Origin: Trebonia sp963773105
GTDB lineage: Bacteria; Actinomycetota; Actinomycetes; Streptosporangiales; Streptosporangiaceae
Direction of reading: 5' to 3'
Assembly: GCA_963773105.1 (NCBI GenBank)
Contig: CAVZAA010000009.1
Coordinates: 372,001-436,000 of the forward strand
Length of the DNA: 64,000 bases
Shown here: in pieces, positions 44,372 to 52,372 of the stretch
Numbering within the stretch: the first letter of the stretch is position 1
Layout of the letters: every line of letters begins with the position of its first letter
Notes under the pieces: model-generated
What the model saw: only the letters and a program-made list of their open reading frames with translations
The model's database searches: none
Told to the model about the DNA's origin: nothing
Translations under genes and position numbers: made by a program

Positions 44372-44974
44372 CTAGTCCCCGGCGGCGCACAGACGCCATG
44401 CCGTAGCGATGGACACCCCGGTCTTGCTCGCGATCTGGCTGAAGGGGATGCCCGCCTGGCGCATCGCACGGATTTCAGCCACCCGCTCCGCATCGACACG
44501 CGGCCGGCTGCCCCGCAGCTCAGCCTGCTTGCGCTTCTCCCGCTGGAGCCGGATGCACGACCGGCAGTAGATTCCCATTGAATCCTTGCGCGAGCGGCGG
44601 ACGCCGAACTCGGGAGTGGGCCGGTCCCGCTTGCAGTCCGGGCACCGTTTCGTGCCTATCGTGTCAGCTCCGGTACCGCAGTCCTGCGAGCACACCGGGA
44701 CCGCGCCGTCCCAGAACTCGAATGACTCGACCAGCTCGCCGTCATCAGACGACCTGACGAACACCCGCCTGATCCGCTGCAGGTCGACCTCGATCTGCGC
44801 TGCCAGGTGCTGCGCCTGCGCGAACCCGGCCGCCACTGCCCGGGCCTCGTCCGCGGTCCTGAACAGCGACCGCAGCGCCATCCCGTTCCGGTCGCGCCAG
44901 TATGCGAGGGCGAGTTGCTCGCGCTCGCCAGCGCTCATCCTCGGGATGCCCGGCTGGCCTTCCGCATCCATCAC
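44372..44974 (-). CDS. Zinc-ribbon and helix-turn-helix protein, phage-like
   Basis: A 200-aa protein. The middle has a zinc ribbon of the type near HNH/phage proteins: CPDCKRDRPTPEFGVRRSRK and YCRSCIRLQREKR. An earlier CSQDCG could add ligands. The C-terminus is a resolvase-type helix-turn-helix: RVAEIRAMRQAGIPFSQIAS then TGVSIATAWRLC. It probably binds DNA as a regulator of the small-gene cluster. The start is GTG or the adjacent ATG at 44971. Confidence 0.75.
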   Translation of the reverse strand: MMDAEGQPGIPRMSAGEREQLALAYWRDRNGMALRSLFRTADEARAVAAGFAQAQHLAAQIEVDLQRIRRVFVRSSDDGELVESFEFWDGAVPVCSQDCGTGADTIGTKRCPDCKRDRPTPEFGVRRSRKDSMGIYCRSCIRLQREKRKQAELRGSRPRVDAERVAEIRAMRQAGIPFSQIASKTGVSIATAWRLCAAGD

Positions 44975-44992
44975 ATGGATGAGATACCTCGA

Positions 44993-45187
44993 TCAGAGGT
45001 AATCCGGCGACCCAGCCGACTGCCTCGACGTGACCGACTGAGCTGACATTGTGCCGTCGAGGCCGTTAGTTGCCGCCGAGAGCTTGGTGTGGGTGGGCGT
45101 AGTCGTGGTCTTGTTAGTCGCCACGGTGCCGAGCTGCTCCACCTCGGCTTCGTCGTTAACACCCAGCTCGTCTGGCTTCTCAGACAT
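44993..45187 (-). CDS. Unknown 64-aa Thr-rich protein in small-gene cluster
   Basis: ATG 45187 with GGAGGGGACTG upstream overlaps the previous gene's stop. The acidic leader (MSEKPDELGVNDEAEVEQLG) is followed by a Thr/Ser-rich tail (TVATNKTTTTPTHTKLSAAT). The layout, an acidic leader with a short polar core, resembles peptide precursors, but there is no modification enzyme gene nearby, so this is only a possibility. Confidence 0.6.
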   Translation of the reverse strand: MSEKPDELGVNDEAEVEQLGTVATNKTTTTPTHTKLSAATNGLDGTMSAQSVTSRQSAGSPDYL

Positions 45188-45447
45188 CAGTCCCCTCCTC
45201 TACTCCAGCACATCCGCACCGCCGCGGCTGGACCGGCACCTCGAAGGTCGGGCCAGGCGACGGAACCTGACCGGTCTCTCACCGGAATGGTGTAAGTCCG
45301 CTGCATGGCCATGCGCACCGCCTCCAGCTGAGAGAGCCCGGCCTGCAGCTGCACCGCCTCCTCGCGGGTAAACCGCGACTTCGGGCCGCCGTCCCGGCCG
45401 ACGCAGACGCTGCCGTCCGGAGCCATGCCGTAGTGAAGATCGCTCAT
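45187..45447 (-). CDS. Unknown 86-aa protein, first gene of small-gene cluster
   Basis: ATG 45447 has GCCGAGGACTG upstream; the stop overlaps the next start (ATGA). It contains GMAPDGSVCVGRDGGPKSRF, then a helix FTREEAVQLQAGLSQLEAVR, and YTIPVRDRS. No family recognised. It opens a minus-strand run that continues to 43100. Confidence 0.6.
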   Translation of the reverse strand: MSDLHYGMAPDGSVCVGRDGGPKSRFTREEAVQLQAGLSQLEAVRMAMQRTYTIPVRDRSGSVAWPDLRGAGPAAAVRMCWSRGGD

Positions 45448-45601
45448 CAGTCCTCGGCACCGCCGCGGTGCACCCGGTCGGCGCGTTCCATCACGTCTGG
45501 CTGGCCGAGGTCATCGCGGGTGTGGCCGCCTGCCTGGCCGTCGTGGTGACGGCCGGGTCAGGCGGCTCGGCGCGCGCCGCTCGCTCGGCGGACTTACCGG
45601 C

Positions 45602-46972
45602 TTACCCGGCGCTCGCGGTCGGGCTCGGCCCGACGATCGGGGTGCCCGACTCCACCCCGCCCGAGGGCCGGTTGGCGTTGGTCCAGTGCGATGGGCCGAA
45701 GATCTCGTACGAGAACAGCTGGTCGGGGGCGGTCCACTGCTGGCCCGGAGGCACCCCCAGGTAGCGCAGTTCCTCCGCCAGCGGCAGCCCGGTGGCCGGG
45801 TCGATGATGAGGATCTCCTGGGTGGTGCAGGAGGCGAACAGGGGCCCGGCGGTGGCGTAGCCGCCGGCGGCGCGTGTGCTGGCCTGGCCGCAGTTCTGGT
45901 ACTTGGCGGTGTAGGAGACCGCCTCGCCCTGCTGCCCGGCCGGGTCGGTAACCTCGCCCAGGCTCTGGATGCCGGGCATGCCGGCGAGCATCTCGTATAG
46001 GGCGGCCCGCACGGCCGGGGTGACCGGCATCTCCAGGATGGGCGCCACCACCCCATCGAGCAGGAACGCGCTCGGGCTCTCTCCCGGCGCCACCGCGCCA
46101 GCCAGGATCAGCTTCCTCAGCTTGGCCGGATCGGCTGGCAGCGCCCGCAGCTGGGCGTAGGTCAGGGCCTTGGCCCCGATCGGGAACTGCTGGGTCCCAT
46201 AGCCGGCATCCAGGCTGGTCATCGGGTCGCCGGCCATGCTCAGCGACAGGAGCAGGCCACTGGTGTCGCCCTGGGCGTCGGCCAGGCCATCGCTTTGGCC
46301 GACGTACTTCCACTCCGTGGGCGAGCCGTCCCGCTGCCAGGCCGCGCGGTCGGCGGCCGACACCGGCGCCGCCCCGAGCTGCTTGGCGAAGTTCGGGCTG
46401 CCGTCCTTGGGCGACCGCGCCGCCCAGTTCTGGACCTGCGACTCATCCAGCAGCAGGTACGGATCGGCGGCCGGGCCGACCCGCAGGAAGTTCCCGGCAA
46501 TGCCACTGGTCACCCAGTACCGCTCGGCGACGGGCTGGGTCGCCCTCGCCACCTGACGGGCCGCGGTCAGCAGGATCGCGCGGCCGTCGGTGGTGCCGCC
46601 GGAGTTCGCGGCCGGCAGCGCGCCTGAGTAGGGCCGGTACCCGGCGCCGGTTGCGTACCCGGCATCTGGCGTGGACGTGCGGCCGGAGGCGTGGGTGGGC
46701 GACGGGGTGATGGCGGCGGCCGGGGGCCGGACGGCGGCCGACCCAGGGCCGGTGACGATGACCGCAAAGGCCACCGCGGCGGCGGCCGCGACGCAGGCGG
46801 TCGGGATTCCGAACCAGAGCAGCCGCTCGCGGCGGGCCGGGCTAACCCCGGCCAGCGGCACCCGCCGTGATCGCCGACCGCCGTTCAGGCTCTCACGCGC
46901 CCTCGCGACCACCTCGGGGCCAGGCGGCCGCTGCTCAGGCAGGCAGTCGCGCAGCAGTTGCAGCTCATCCAT
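45602..46972 (-). CDS. CU044_5270-family membrane protein, partner of ECF sigma factor
   Basis: A 456-aa protein. A cytoplasmic N-terminus of about 50 residues (MDELQLLRDCLPEQRPPGPE) is followed by one membrane helix (GIPTACVAAAAAVAFAVIVT) and a large outside domain (about 380 residues) with no catalytic motif. It matches the CU044_5270 family found next to ECF sigma genes. Its ATG overlaps the sigma gene's end by 8 bp. It may sense the envelope and act on the sigma factor. Confidence 0.85.
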   Translation of the reverse strand: MDELQLLRDCLPEQRPPGPEVVARARESLNGGRRSRRVPLAGVSPARRERLLWFGIPTACVAAAAAVAFAVIVTGPGSAAVRPPAAAITPSPTHASGRTSTPDAGYATGAGYRPYSGALPAANSGGTTDGRAILLTAARQVARATQPVAERYWVTSGIAGNFLRVGPAADPYLLLDESQVQNWAARSPKDGSPNFAKQLGAAPVSAADRAAWQRDGSPTEWKYVGQSDGLADAQGDTSGLLLSLSMAGDPMTSLDAGYGTQQFPIGAKALTYAQLRALPADPAKLRKLILAGAVAPGESPSAFLLDGVVAPILEMPVTPAVRAALYEMLAGMPGIQSLGEVTDPAGQQGEAVSYTAKYQNCGQASTRAAGGYATAGPLFASCTTQEILIIDPATGLPLAEELRYLGVPPGQQWTAPDQLFSYEIFGPSHWTNANRPSGGVESGTPIVGPSPTASAG

Positions 46973-47531
46973 GATGGGAGTCCTCTTCTGATTCTGGCAG
47001 CGCGAGGCCGGCTGCCGTTCGGAGCTTCGCGCGGGCCCGGCTCAGCCGGGATGCGACCGTGCCGTAGCGGATCCCGAGCGCGACGGCGACGTCGGCGTGG
47101 CTGAGCCCGCCCAGCGCGACCAGCAGCAGCACCTCCCGCTCGCCCCCAGGCAGGTCCGCCAGCGCCCGGAGCAGGGCGGGGCGCAGCGCCCCGGCGGCAA
47201 CCTGGTCGATCACGGCGTCCGCATGACCTTCTTGGCGCTCGGGCACGCCCACCCGGGCCATCGCCCGGTACGCGCGCTGCTCGCTGCGATGATGGACGCT
47301 CAGGTGGTTGGTCGTGATCCCGTAGAGCCAGGCCTTGACGGTTCCCCGGCCAGGGTCGAACTTGCGGCGCAGCCGGAACGCCGTGAGGAACACGTCGGCC
47401 GCGATATCGGCGGCGGCGTCGGGGCCGACCCGCCGGGCGGCGTACCCGTGGATCTCGGCGAAGTATCGGTCGAAGACCGCCCCGAATTGCTCCGGATCGG
47501 TCAGCGCCAGATCCTGTCGGATGATGGTCAC
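46965..47531 (-). CDS. ECF-family RNA polymerase sigma factor
   Basis: A 188-aa protein. Sigma region 2 spans FGAVFDRYFAEIHGYAARRV to KAWLYGITTNHLSVHHR, and region 4 spans LPGGEREVLLLVALGGLSHA to the recognition helix IRYGTVASRLSRARAKLR. The GTG start is preceded by AGAGGT. It is co-transcribed with the membrane protein downstream, the likely regulator. Confidence 0.93.
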   Translation of the reverse strand: MTIIRQDLALTDPEQFGAVFDRYFAEIHGYAARRVGPDAAADIAADVFLTAFRLRRKFDPGRGTVKAWLYGITTNHLSVHHRSEQRAYRAMARVGVPERQEGHADAVIDQVAAGALRPALLRALADLPGGEREVLLLVALGGLSHADVAVALGIRYGTVASRLSRARAKLRTAAGLALPESEEDSHHG

Positions 47532-47642
47532 ACCTCTAGCTTGTCCGAAGTGCCCGCGAGCTTTCCCGATCTAGATTGCCGCCGTGGTCGGCGCTCATCG
47601 GCGGTGCCAGCCGGGGGCGGCGGGGCGCGTGAGAGAATCACT

Positions 47643-48426
47643 GCTGTGGAATATCCGCAGGCACCTGTGCCATCCTTTCTGTTCGACCTCGACGGGACGC
47701 TGATCGACAGCGTCTACCAGCACGTGATCGCCTGGCGGGCGGCGCTCGAGGATATCGGCATCGATCTGTCGGTCTGGCGGATTCACCGGCGGATCGGGAT
47801 GAGCGGCGGCCTGTTCGTGCAGGCGCTGCTGCGGGAGACCGGCCGGACCCTGTCGCCGGATGACATCGCGCAGCTCCAGCAGGCGCACGCGGTCGAGTAC
47901 CGCAAGCAGATGGCGTCGGTCACCGCCCTGCCGGGCGCGCGGGAGCTGCTGGCCGCGCTGACCGGCGCGGGCGTGCAGTGGGCGATCGCCACCAGCGGTT
48001 ACGCGCTTACCGCGCGGCCCGCGCTCGAGCTGCTCGGCCTGCCCGAGGACACCCCGATGGTGACCAGGGACTTGGTGCGGCACGCCAAGCCGGATCCCGA
48101 CCTGTTCCTGGCCGCCGCCGCGCTGCTGGGGGTAGAGCCGCGGAACGCCATGGTGGTCGGCGACAGCGTTCTGGGACCTGCTGGCCGCGCGGCGGGCCGG
48201 CGCGCTCGGCATCGGGCTGCAATCGGGCGGGTATGGCCGCGAGGAACTAGAGCGGGCCGACGCCTACCGCGTCTACGCCGACCCGGCCGAGATGCTGTCG
48301 CGCCTGTACGAGATCGGCGTCCGGCTGGGCGAGAACTCGGCCGGGTTAGCGCTGCCCTTAGTATGCGGTTCGCCGGGGTCTGTACGGTTGGCGGTGTGCT
48401 CCCGGACCACCCTCTCGCCAGGCTGA
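47643..48426 (+). CDS. HAD-superfamily phosphatase, frameshifted near 48,170
   Basis: From GTG 47643, motif I FLFDLDGTLIDS, a cap domain, a motif II region ATSGYALTARPALELLGLP, the motif III lysine in RHAKPDPDLF and VVGDSV of motif IV are present. Directly after VVGDSV an extra base shifts the frame. The true continuation (WDLLAARRAGALGIGLQSGG, then EELERADAYRVYADP) is one base off and ends at 48426. Full length would be about 225-260 aa, normal for a beta-phosphoglucomutase/phosphoglycolate-phosphatase-like enzyme. Confidence 0.8.
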
Positions 48427-49083
48427 TCGACACCGCGGCGGACGGCCGGTTCCCGGCCGCGGACGGAGAGTGGCGGCGTGTGCCGCCGTGGCACCTCCGA
48501 CTGGAGGCGATCATCGCCTTTACCGGGCACGCGGTATTCGCGGTGCAGCCGGACATCACCGGCCACCTGCTCGCCTCGCTGGGCGCGGATGGCTTTGGCG
48601 GGGCCCACGACCCCGGCTGATCACGAAACTGGCCGGGCCCGACGGCTGGATCGACAGCCTGGACATCCTGATGGCCGCGCGTGGCACCGGACACAAGGGC
48701 GCCACGCCCGCACTGGTAGACGGCCGGACCTGGCCGGCCACCCGCGGGCGGAATTCGCGGCCGGCCTCCGGGAACAGCTCCGGATCATGGGTTACCAGGA
48801 TCCGCGCCGCTCTGCCCTGGCCGTTATCAGCACCGGGATCGCCGGGCTCACGGAGCTGAGTTTCGAGCTCGAACCCGGCCACCGCGGGACGGGCGGCGGA
48901 GCGAGGCTGGCCGCTGACGCCTTGAGCGCCGTCCCGTCCGGCCAACTGGCCGTGGCGGCGGTGGCACCAGGCAACGCAGCGAGCCTCCGGGCGCTGCTAG
49001 ACGCCGGGTTCAAGCCCCTCGGCTCCCTCCAGCTCTTTCGCCGCGCCACTCACAATCCCGGCCCAGCGGAAGACAGCGTCTAA
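48363..49083 (+). pseudogene. GNAT-type acetyltransferase broken by two frameshifts
   Basis: Three frames together give one protein: VLPDHPLARLIDTAADGRFP to LGADGFGGAHDP, then RLITKLAGPDGWIDSLDILM, then LAGHPRAEFAAGLREQLRIM to the end. The last part has the acetyl-CoA region ELEPGHRGTGGGARLAADAL and AVAPGNAASLRALLDAGFKP of GNAT enzymes. Shifts lie near 48,610 (in a run of C's) and 48,740. The start is ATG 48363 or GTG 48396. Two lesions make function unlikely unless both are sequence errors. Confidence 0.7.
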
Positions 49084-49149
49084 ATCAGCGCACGGCGGCC
49101 CATGTCGCGGCCAGGTCGGCGCCGTCCTCGGTAGAGCGGTGAGCGGTCA

Positions 49150-49163
49150 AGGACGGAGGTCCC
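49150..49163. promoter_or_regulatory. DevR/DosR-like box upstream of nitroreductase-like gene
   Basis: AGGACGGAGGTCCC has half-sites AGGAC and GTCCC around 4 bp, close to the DevR consensus (GGGAC-4-GTCCC as I recall it). It lies 69 bp before the ATG. A weaker copy, CGGACCTTCGCAGC, is at 49173-49186. Confidence 0.5.
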
Positions 49164-49231
49164 GCGCGGATGCGGACCTTCGCAGCTGTGCTAGGGAAAG
49201 ACGGCGATTCAGAATTGGACCAGCGTGATTG

Positions 49232-50272
49232 ATGACTGCGAGTGCGGAGGACCCCGTGGACAGTCTGCCAGCGCCCGTGATGGTGTCCGAGCCTGAAATT
49301 GCTGTGGGAGGCATCGCCGCGCATGTAGTGGGCGAGGCGGTGTGGGCGCCGTCGGTGCACAACACCCAGCCGTGGTGGTTCAGCATGGATCCTGGCGGGC
49401 TGTACCTGTACGCCGACCCGGCCCGGCGGCTGGCGGCCAGCGACCCTGACGGTCGCGAGATGCTGATCAGCTGCGGCGCCGCGCTGTTCACCGCCCGGCT
49501 GGCGCTGCGGGCGGCCGGCTGGATCCCCGAGGCACAGGTACTTCCCGACCCGGTCCAGCCGCTGCTGGTCGCCCGGCTGAGCTGGCAGCGCCGCTCAGCT
49601 CCCAACGACTACGAGCGCCGGCTGTCCGCGCACGTGCGCTCGCGGCGGGCACACCGGGGCGGGTTCGACCCGCTGCCGCTGGCCCCTGAGTTCATCACTG
49701 CCCTTCAAAACAGCGCGGATCGGTACGAGACGGTGCTGCGCCTCGTCACCGACGAGGGCATCCGCGCGGCGCTCGCCGAGGCCGTGCAGGAAGCCGAGCG
49801 TGCCCTGGGGCTTGACAGCGCACGTGTCCGCGAGCTCACCGCATGGACGTCCCCGGCGGGCAGCAGCCGGGCTGACGGGGTCCCCGCGAACGCTTACCCG
49901 GCCCGGGCCGAACGGACCTTCCCTTACTTTCCCGCCCCGGACTTCGCCCTCGGCCGCGGCTGGGGGCTGCCGCCGCTGAGCACGGGGCCGGGCCGGTCCG
50001 CCGGGGTGGTGTGTCTCCTGGCGACCAGATCCGACGCCCCTGCGGACTGGGTCAACGCCGGCCAGGCGCTGGCGCGCATCCTCCTTACGAACGCGGCCTG
50101 GGGCGTGGCGACCGCACTCCACAGCCAGCCGTTTGAGCTCGGCTGGGGACGTCGGCTGGCCGGTACCCGGCCGGCCCTGTACCCGCAGCTGCTGCTCCGC
50201 ATGGGGACGACCGTCCAAGCCGCTGTCGGCGTGCGCCGCCCGCCAGCCAGCGTCTTGTTCACCGTCGCCTAG
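49232..50272 (+). CDS. Acg-family nitroreductase-like flavoprotein
   Basis: A 346-aa protein from ATG 49232 (an upstream TTG at 49229 is adjacent). It matches the Acg/Rv2032 family, a double-length nitroreductase fold known from the mycobacterial dormancy regulon: EAVWAPSVHNTQPWWFSM near the N-terminus, EMLISCGAALFTARLALRAAGW, and late LLTNAAWGVATALHSQPFEL. It binds FMN but lacks typical nitroreductase activity in known members; a flavin-storage role has been suggested. DevR-like boxes upstream agree with hypoxia control. Confidence 0.88.
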   Translation: MTASAEDPVDSLPAPVMVSEPEIAVGGIAAHVVGEAVWAPSVHNTQPWWFSMDPGGLYLYADPARRLAASDPDGREMLISCGAALFTARLALRAAGWIPEAQVLPDPVQPLLVARLSWQRRSAPNDYERRLSAHVRSRRAHRGGFDPLPLAPEFITALQNSADRYETVLRLVTDEGIRAALAEAVQEAERALGLDSARVRELTAWTSPAGSSRADGVPANAYPARAERTFPYFPAPDFALGRGWGLPPLSTGPGRSAGVVCLLATRSDAPADWVNAGQALARILLTNAAWGVATALHSQPFELGWGRRLAGTRPALYPQLLLRMGTTVQAAVGVRRPPASVLFTVA

Positions 50273-50412
50273 AGAACTGCGTTCGGCTGGCCAGCGACGG
50301 GACGGCGGAGTTCCTTCTTATCCTTCAATCGCGGTGAGTGGCGGCACGTGATGGCCGTGCTTTCCGGGCTCCAGGAGCACCGACGGGATCACAGCCGTGC
50401 CAAGCTACTGGC

Positions 50413-51474
50413 ATGACGGATGGCATCGAGCCGGTGGCCTGGTCTGGACGGCGGGCGGTCGTGACCTTCCCAGAGCATGTCGGCGGGCCGGACGCCGCCC
50501 TGATCGGAGAGCAGCTGCTTGGCGCACTCAGCCAGGGGGCTGTGACGCTGATCGCGGACATGTCGGCCACCAAGTCGTGCGACCCCGCCATCGGCGGGGC
50601 CTTGGCCCTGGCCTATCAGCGCGCGGCGGCCAGCCAAGCGGAGCTGCGGCTGGTGATATCCGTGTCGGACGTCCAGCGCATGGTCACCGCTAACGGTCTG
50701 GACCGCCTGGTCCCGGTGTACCCCTCGCTTGAGGCGGCCCTCGCCGCGAGGACCGAGGACGTGCTGGAGGAGGGAGGTCCTCGGGGGCACGGTGCCCTAG
50801 CACCGTGGCAGCGGGAACGCGAGCAGGCTGAATGGGAGGTCGGCTCCATGCCTTCCGTGCTGGTAGACGAGGTCGTGTTGCGGCAGCTGATCGACGCCCT
50901 TGACGACGGCGTTGCACTGGCCGATCAGGACGGGAGGATCGTGCTCGCGAACCGACGGCTGGCGGCCATGCTCGGCTACCAGCCCGCCGAGCTGATCGGG
51001 CGGCCCGTGGAGGCGCTGGTCCCGGCTGGGCTGCGCGAAGGGCACCGTAGGCACCGCGCCGGGTACGCCCGCAGGCCCGTTGCCCGGCCGATGGCCGACA
51101 GGGCCATGCTGGCCGCACTGCGCCGCGACGGCGCCACCGTGCCGGTCACCATCACCCTCGCCCCGGTGCCGACGGTCGGCGGGCACCTCGTCCTAGCCGT
51201 CGTCAGGGACGCCGCCCAAGCGCAGCACCGGGACGACCTCACGGCCCTGCTCAGCGCCGCCGCCGCCCGGGAAGCGGAGCGCAGCAGCGAACTGCTGGAC
51301 CGCGTCGTCGCGAACCTCTTCCACGCGGGACTGTCCCTGCAGGCCGCCGCCGACATGCCGACGGACGTTGCCCGCGAGCGGATCAGCGAGGCGCTTACGC
51401 GGCTGGACGACTCCATCCACCAGATCCGCGACCACATCTTCCGGTCCCGGCCGCCCGGCAGCAGCCCCCTGTAG
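50413..51474 (+). CDS. STAS-PAS protein ending in a DevS-type dimerisation domain without His or kinase
   Basis: A 353-aa protein. A STAS-like domain (about 1-110), a linker, and a PAS domain (about 155-268: LDDGVALADQDGRIVLANRR, MLGYQPAELIGRPVEAL) come first. A coiled helix pair (about 280-345) resembles the HisKA_3 dimerisation domain of DevS kinases. At the phospho-acceptor site the usual LHDRV is LLDRV, so Leu295 replaces His. The ATP-binding domain is absent: the protein stops after HQIRDHIFRSR. It cannot act as a kinase and may modulate a DevS-type partner. An upstream GTG (50338) would add 25 residues; the ATG has no clear ribosome binding site. Confidence 0.8.
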   Translation: MTDGIEPVAWSGRRAVVTFPEHVGGPDAALIGEQLLGALSQGAVTLIADMSATKSCDPAIGGALALAYQRAAASQAELRLVISVSDVQRMVTANGLDRLVPVYPSLEAALAARTEDVLEEGGPRGHGALAPWQREREQAEWEVGSMPSVLVDEVVLRQLIDALDDGVALADQDGRIVLANRRLAAMLGYQPAELIGRPVEALVPAGLREGHRRHRAGYARRPVARPMADRAMLAALRRDGATVPVTITLAPVPTVGGHLVLAVVRDAAQAQHRDDLTALLSAAAAREAERSSELLDRVVANLFHAGLSLQAAADMPTDVARERISEALTRLDDSIHQIRDHIFRSRPPGSSPL

Positions 51475-51528
51475 CCGACCACACCCGCTCCCGGCCTGGC
51501 GGCACGGCAGGCCCGTGCGCGCTCCCGC

Positions 51529-51595
51529 AGGACTTAGGGCCTCGCGCCGGGCTCATCCGTCCGTACTGCCCGGGACCTTCGCCCCTGCAGGCGGC
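51529..51595. promoter_or_regulatory. Two DevR/DosR-like boxes upstream of PNPOx-like gene
   Basis: AGGACTTAGGGCCT (51529-51542) and GGGACCTTCGCCCC (51582-51595) both follow the GGGAC-4-GTCCC pattern with changes in the right half. The second ends 26 bp before the ATG of the PNPOx-like gene. Paired boxes are common in DevR-controlled promoters. Confidence 0.5.
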
Positions 51596-51621
51596 CACGG
51601 TCGGGCACCTACAGTACGGAC

Positions 51622-52041
51622 ATGGACACGCCATGGGAAGAGATCTCCAGTCAGCGCTGCTGGGAACTCCTGGCCACGGCATCGGTAGGACGCCTGGCCC
51701 TGTCGGTGCGGGCCCTGCCTGTCATCTTGCCCGTCCAGTACTTCCTAACGGGGCACAGGCTCGCGGTCTGCCTCGGCCACCACGAGATCCCCGAGCGGTC
51801 CTTGCACGATGCGATCGTCGCGTTCTCCGCCGACGCCATTGGCCCCGCGACCAGGTCCGGCTGGTCCGTCCAGATCCAGGGTAGGTCCTGCGTTTCCCGC
51901 TACGACGGCTTCGACTCCGCCTGCAGCCAGCCCACCGCCGGGCAGGTCGTGGAAATCGAGCCGAGCACAGTGAGCGGCCATTACGTGCACCTGTGCCCCT
52001 TCATCGACAACCTTCTGACCGGCTCTCAGGCCACCGCCTGA
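51622..52041 (+). CDS. Pyridoxamine 5'-phosphate oxidase-like flavin/F420-binding protein
   Basis: A 139-aa split-barrel protein beginning CWELLATASVGRLALSVRAL with PVILPVQYFLTGHRLAV, the usual start of small PNPOx-like proteins, and a late VEIEPSTVSGHYVH. Members bind FMN or F420. Similar proteins sit in dormancy (DosR) regulons. No ribosome binding site is evident; a TACAGT lies just upstream, so leaderless translation is possible. Confidence 0.85.
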   Translation: MDTPWEEISSQRCWELLATASVGRLALSVRALPVILPVQYFLTGHRLAVCLGHHEIPERSLHDAIVAFSADAIGPATRSGWSVQIQGRSCVSRYDGFDSACSQPTAGQVVEIEPSTVSGHYVHLCPFIDNLLTGSQATA

Positions 52042-52288
52042 CTCCCCGGGCGCTCGTTAGCGCAGATATGGTGGCGATCGCACGCTGGGCGCGCCGCAGC
52101 AGCTCACGGCAGTTGGCTTCGAGCGCGATCGGGGAGACGATCTGGTCCCGGTACCGGATCTGCTTGACCGGCCCCGTGCGCCCCGCGATCTGCGTGGTAG
52201 TCATGCGGATGAGACGCTGGCGCTTGCCTTCGCGCAAGTCCGGGTTCGCCACCGGCTCGACGCCCGACGCGCCAACAATGCCAGCCAT
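52001..52288 (-). CDS. Possible 95-aa protein antisense to the PNPOx-like 3' end
   Basis: This minus-strand frame has strongly GC-biased third positions and lies mostly in the 330-bp gap before the AraC gene. It contains MTTTQIAGRTGPVKQIRYRD and SPIALEANCRELLRRAQRAI. It could start at ATG 52288 or extend to ATG 52387, overlapping the AraC start. No clear ribosome binding site and no recognised family. Confidence 0.35.
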   Translation of the reverse strand: MAGIVGASGVEPVANPDLREGKRQRLIRMTTTQIAGRTGPVKQIRYRDQIVSPIALEANCRELLRRAQRAIATISALTSARGVRRWPESRSEGCR

Positions 52289-52372
52289 AAAGGCATAGTA
52301 GACGCTGCCGTGGCAGTGCCGACCGAAGCGCCGAGCGCCGGTTCCGTCCCAGGTGATGAGTTTTAATGGAGT

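Noticed and set aside
40600..45600. Complete prophage or integrative element with att sites
   Set aside because: No integrase, tRNA target, direct-repeat ends or structural genes were seen; only small accessory-type genes and fragments.
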